Shown here: positions 60,949 through 64,000 of the stretch, one piece after another
Numbering within the stretch: the stretch's first letter is position 1
Layout of the letters: every line of letters begins with the position of its first letter
Source: Streptomyces sp. SCSIO 30461
GTDB lineage: Bacteria; Actinomycetota; Actinomycetes; Streptomycetales; Streptomycetaceae
Direction of reading: 5' to 3'
Assembly (NCBI RefSeq): GCF_037023745.1
Contig: NZ_CP146101.1
Location: forward strand, 7,624,501 to 7,688,500
DNA: 64,000 nucleotides
The notes under the pieces: model-generated
Databases searched by the model: none
The model's input: the letters and a program-made list of their open reading frames with translations, nothing else
What the model was told of the DNA's origin: nothing
Program-made: the position numbers and the translations under genes

Positions 60949-61407
60949 TTACGAAGTGACCTTGGCCGGATTGATCGGCCAGCTCATCCTGATGACACCG
61001 CCGTCGGCGCCGGACGACACCTCGACGTCGTCGACGAGCCCGCTGATCACCGCAAGCCCCATCTGGTCCTCGCCGCCGCCGTCCGACGCCTCGTCGACTC
61101 CCGGAGCGGAAGCGGCACCAGACGCGGTCCCGGCTTCCGCGCCATCCGCACCGGCGACGGGCACCTCGTCGGCGACCTCGATCGAGAAGGTCTTCTCCTC
61201 CTCGGTCAGCAGCACCCGAACGGGGGCGGTCAGGCCGTTGACGCGGTGGAGTCCCACGGCACGGCTGCACGCCTCGCCGACGGCGAGCCTGACCTCGTCC
61301 AGCACGGTCTCGTCGACCCCGGCCCGGCGCGCCACGGCAGCGGCGACCAGACGGGCCGTCCTGACATGCTCGGGCTGAGCGCTGAAGCGCAGTTCGACGG
61401 TGGCCAT
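60949..61407 (-). CDS. anti-sigma-factor-type ATP-binding protein (BldG partner)
   Basis: 152 residues of the RsbW/SpoIIAB-like GHKL ATPase family: LRFSAQPEHVRTARLVAAAVARRAG start, N-box VLDEVRLAVGEACSRAV (Glu/Ala variant), and G-box QMGLAVISGLVDDVEV. An insertion rich in Gly/Ala/Asp (VAGADGAEAGTASGAASAPGVDE) sits between them. Located just after bldG in the same direction, it is the expected anti-sigma or anti-sigma-like partner of BldG. ATG 61407. It probably shares transcripts with bldG through a leaky terminator. Confidence 0.85.
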   Translation of the reverse strand: MATVELRFSAQPEHVRTARLVAAAVARRAGVDETVLDEVRLAVGEACSRAVGLHRVNGLTAPVRVLLTEEEKTFSIEVADEVPVAGADGAEAGTASGAASAPGVDEASDGGGEDQMGLAVISGLVDDVEVSSGADGGVIRMSWPINPAKVTS

Positions 61408-61602
61408 GCGGTCCCCCTTGGGCGTACGAGCGGGCGAGCTTGCTTCCGGGCGCGCCTGTCACGGGCCGGGCACTCGTGCCCGGGCTCAGGGCCCGCATCC
61501 GGGATCCCGGCATTCCCAGGGATCCTCCGGAAGCTTCCGGAGCCCCAGCGGCTTCCCGGGCGGCTCAAAACCTCCCGGAGGGTCGCCGAAGCTCCCCGGA
61601 AG

Positions 61603-61629
61603 CCTCCGGGCCTTGGGGTGGCCCGGAGG
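61603..61629 (-). terminator. intercistronic terminator after bldG
   Basis: Perfect 10-bp stem CCTCCGGGCC (61603-61612) and GGCCCGGAGG (61620-61629), seven-base loop, 21 bases past the bldG stop. It would give a short bldG transcript and a longer read-through one covering the ATPase gene, as reported for S. coelicolor bldG. Confidence 0.7.
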
Positions 61630-61650
61630 TCTCCGTGTCTTCCGGACGAC

Positions 61651-62004
61651 TCAGTCGGTCGCGGCGACGGCCTCGTCGACCGTCGTGTGGATGGGGAACA
61701 CCTTGGTCAGACCGGTGATCCGGAAGATCTTGAGAATGCGCTCCTGGTTGCAGACCAGGCGCAGCGAGCCTTCGTGCGCACGCACACGCTTGAGACCGCC
61801 CACCAGAACGCCGAGGCCGGTCGAGTCGAGGAAGTCCACACCCTCCATGTCGACAACCAGGTGGTAGCTGCCGTCGTTCACCAACTCGACCAACTGCTCG
61901 CGCAGCTTGGGCGCGGTATACACATCAATCTCGCCACCGACCTCGACGACCGTACGGTCGCCACCAGGGCCGGACACATTGCGAGTCGACAGGGACAGGT
62001 CCAC
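61651..62004 (-). CDS. bldG: anti-sigma factor antagonist BldG
   Basis: 117-residue STAS-domain protein: [38 protein letters not shown], then [27 protein letters not shown] with the phosphorylated serine in FLDSTGLG, and a C-terminal [24 protein letters not shown]. BldG controls morphological differentiation and antibiotic production in Streptomyces by releasing sigma factors from anti-sigma partners. The GTG start at 62004 matches the family N-terminus. It is divergent from a helicase gene. Confidence 0.95.
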   Translation of the reverse strand: MDLSLSTRNVSGPGGDRTVVEVGGEIDVYTAPKLREQLVELVNDGSYHLVVDMEGVDFLDSTGLGVLVGGLKRVRAHEGSLRLVCNQERILKIFRITGLTKVFPIHTTVDEAVAATD

Positions 62005-62082
62005 GGATCCTCCAGCACCTTGCTATCGAGCGGTCGCCCTCGGGTCTCCCCGACGGAGCCAGGGGGCGTATCGCCAGCCGCG

Positions 62083-64000
62083 ATGGCATTCAATCACTTA
62101 CCAGCAGCCATGCACGACGCCTTGGGACCATTGTCCGTCACGCCGGTGACACACTCGGTGCCGATGGCCAAGAATCACCGTCCCAGACGACCCGCCGAGA
62201 GCGGGGAGACCCGCCGCCCCTCCCCCGGCACGGTCCTCGACCGGCTCACCACGGGGGCCGGCCGGGCTGCGCGCATCACTCATACGGAGCACTTGCCCCC
62301 CAGGCCGGGCCGTCATGCGGTCTGGCCCCATCGCATCCGTACGGAAGTGATCTCCGCCATCGAGCAGGCCGGCATCGAACATCCCTGGGTCCATCAGGCT
62401 ACCGCCGCCGAACACGCACTGGACGGCGAGTCGGTGGTGATCGCCACCGGTACCGCGTCCGGCAAGTCACTGGCCTATCTCGCCCCGGTGCTCAGCACCC
62501 TGCTCGACGGCTCCGAGGCCCCCAACGGGCGCGGCACCACGGCCCTCTACCTCGCCCCGACCAAAGCCCTGGCCGCCGACCAGCGGCGGGCGGTGCGAGA
62601 ACTGGCCGCCCCGCTCGGCAACCGGGTGCGACCGGCCGTGTACGACGGGGACACACCCGTCGAAGAGCGCGAATGGGTCCGCCAGTACGCGAACTACGTG
62701 CTCACCAACCCGGACATGCTCCATCGCGGGATGCTTCCCTCGCATCCCCGCTGGTCCTCCTTCCTGCGCTCGCTGCGCTATGTGGTCATCGACGAGTGCC
62801 ACACCTACCGGGGCGTCTTCGGCTCCCATGTGGCCCAGGTGCTACGGCGGCTGCGGCGGATATGCGCCAGATACGGCTCGGACCCGGTGTTCCTCCTCGC
62901 CTCCGCCACCGCGGCGGAACCGGCCGCCGCCGCCCGCCGCCTGACCGGTGTGCCCGTCACCGAGGTGTCCGACGACGCCTCACCGCGCGGTGAGCTCGTC
63001 TTCGCTCTCTGGGAGCCTCCGCTCACCGAGCTGCGCGGAGAGAAGGGCGCCCCGGTCCGCCGCACGGCCACCGCTGAGACCGCCGACCTGCTCACCGATC
63101 TGACGGTCCAAGGCGTACGCACGGTCGCGTTCGTACGCTCCCGGCGCGGAGCCGAACTGATCTCCGTCATCGCCCAGGAGCGCCTGGCCGAGGTGGACCG
63201 CTCCCTCGCCCGGAGGGTCGCCGCCTACCGCGGCGGCTACCTGCCGGAGGAGCGCCGTGCCCTGGAGCGCGCACTGCACTCGGGTGAGCTGCTCGGCCTC
63301 GCGGCGACCACGGCCCTGGAACTCGGCGTAGACGTGTCAGGGCTCGACGCGGTCGTGATCGCCGGTTATCCGGGCACCCGGGCCTCGCTCTGGCAACAGG
63401 CGGGGCGGGCGGGCCGCGCGGGGCAGGGCGCCCTCGCCGTGCTGGTCGCCCGCGACGACCCGCTCGACACCTTCCTCGTCCACCACCCGGAAGCGCTCTT
63501 CCGGCAGCCGGTCGAGACGACCGTCCTCGACCCCGACAACCCGTATGTCCTCGCCCCGCACCTGTGCGCAGCCGCCGCGGAGCTTCCACTGACGGAGGAC
63601 GATCTCGCCCTGTTCGGCCCCGCCGCAGCCGGGCTGCTCCCACAGATGGAGGGCTCGGGGCTGCTGCGCAGGCGCGCCTCCGGCTGGTACTGGACCCGGC
63701 GCGAGCGTGCCGCCGACCTCACGGACATCCGGGGTGAGGGCGGGCGCCCGGTGCAGATCGTCGAGGCCACGACCGGCCGGCTGCTCGGAACAGTGGACGA
63801 GTCCGCCTCGCACACGGCCGTCCACGAGGGAGCCGTCCACCTCCATCAGGGCCGTACGTACCTGGTGAAGCGCCTGGACCTGGACGACTCGGCCGCCCTC
63901 GTCGAAGAGGCCGCCCCGCCCTACTCCACCACCGCTCGTGACACCACCTCCATCTCCATCCTGGATACGGACACCGAGGTCCCGTGGGGTCCCGGGCGGT
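62083..64000 (+). CDS. DEAD/DEAH-box helicase with DUF1998-type architecture, 3' end outside window
   Basis: At least 639 residues up to the right edge. Motifs: I ATGTASGKSLAY, Ia YLAPTKALAADQ, Ib TNPDMLHRGML, II VIDECHTY (DECH), III LASATAAEP, IV TVAFVRSRRGAEL, V ATTALELGVDVSGLDAVVIAGYPGT, VI QQAGRAGR. This is the Lhr/YprA (MrfA-like) SF2 group, involved in DNA repair in other bacteria. The start is uncertain: ATG 62083, 62110 and 62164 are in frame. From 62083 the protein begins MAFNHLPAAMHDALGPLSV and includes a TTA codon at 62098-62100; I favour it from memory of the S. coelicolor relative and because an AGGGGG lies 14 bases upstream. Confidence 0.88.
   Translation, partial: MAFNHLPAAMHDALGPLSVTPVTHSVPMAKNHRPRRPAESGETRRPSPGTVLDRLTTGAGRAARITHTEHLPPRPGRHAVWPHRIRTEVISAIEQAGIEHPWVHQATAAEHALDGESVVIATGTASGKSLAYLAPVLSTLLDGSEAPNGRGTTALYLAPTKALAADQRRAVRELAAPLGNRVRPAVYDGDTPVEEREWVRQYANYVLTNPDMLHRGMLPSHPRWSSFLRSLRYVVIDECHTYRGVFGSHVAQVLRRLRRICARYGSDPVFLLASATAAEPAAAARRLTGVPVTEVSDDASPRGELVFALWEPPLTELRGEKGAPVRRTATAETADLLTDLTVQGVRTVAFVRSRRGAELISVIAQERLAEVDRSLARRVAAYRGGYLPEERRALERALHSGELLGLAATTALELGVDVSGLDAVVIAGYPGTRASLWQQAGRAGRAGQGALAVLVARDDPLDTFLVHHPEALFRQPVETTVLDPDNPYVLAPHLCAAAAELPLTEDDLALFGPAAAGLLPQMEGSGLLRRRASGWYWTRRERAADLTDIRGEGGRPVQIVEATTGRLLGTVDESASHTAVHEGAVHLHQGRTYLVKRLDLDDSAALVEEAAPPYSTTARDTTSISILDTDTEVPWGPGR

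Overview
The window is a piece of Streptomyces chromosome. The evidence is very high GC, pervasive GTG/TTG starts, a recognisable tipA with its own promoter, bldG, a K+-independent H+-pyrophosphatase, a membrane-fused thymidylate kinase, and rare TTA (bldA) codons in regulatory genes. Gene order at both ends resembles, from memory, the S. coelicolor tipA neighbourhood on the left and the topA/tmk/bldG neighbourhood on the right. The stretch between them looks like a chromosomal insertion hot spot.

Left core (1-19.5 kb): dacB (runs off the left edge), ppa, a ThrE-type exporter, DedA, YbjQ, tipA with its 19-bp-spacer promoter, a CLC antiporter next to glutamate decarboxylase (a plausible acid-stress pair), PadR, DinB, an aldehyde dehydrogenase, an AbaA/WhiJ-type trio (XRE regulator, TTA-containing ATPase, DUF397 protein) sharing a near-identical 28-bp motif at two promoter regions, a lipoprotein, a DUF2786 protein, a sugar O-acetyltransferase with a 429-bp MITE-like element directly in front of it, and a family A DNA polymerase.

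Decayed and defence region (19.5-30.3 kb): an epimerase remnant, a YqeB-like protein, a possible glycosyltransferase remnant and an Uma2 pseudogene, then a complete type II Wadjet operon jetA-jetB-jetC-jetD on the minus strand with overlapping genes.

Integrative element (30,500-45,608): an actinomycete integrative and conjugative element (AICE) inserted in the 3' end of tRNA-Thr(CGU), bounded by a perfect 44-bp direct repeat. On the minus strand it carries an HTH-SUMF1 protein, a class IV aminotransferase and a GntR repressor. A cluster of three GACCTAGGTC operators follows. On the plus strand are Spd-type genes, an FtsK/TraB translocase, small membrane proteins, a prim-pol, a replication ATPase, xis and a tyrosine integrase. 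Three non-coding signals stand out: a 12-bp-period GACAAG array with an inverted copy directly after the translocase gene (candidate clt), a two-sided array of TGCGTCAC octamers between the replication and excision genes (candidate origin), and matching TGAGACC arm-type repeats inside both ends.

Right core (45.6-64 kb): a secreted TAP-like hydrolase, holB, a three-part membrane/thymidylate kinase/coiled-coil protein, topA, a methyltransferase, a lipoprotein, hppA, an anti-sigma-type ATPase, bldG with an intercistronic terminator, and a divergent helicase gene that runs off the right edge and probably starts with a TTA codon near its N-terminus.
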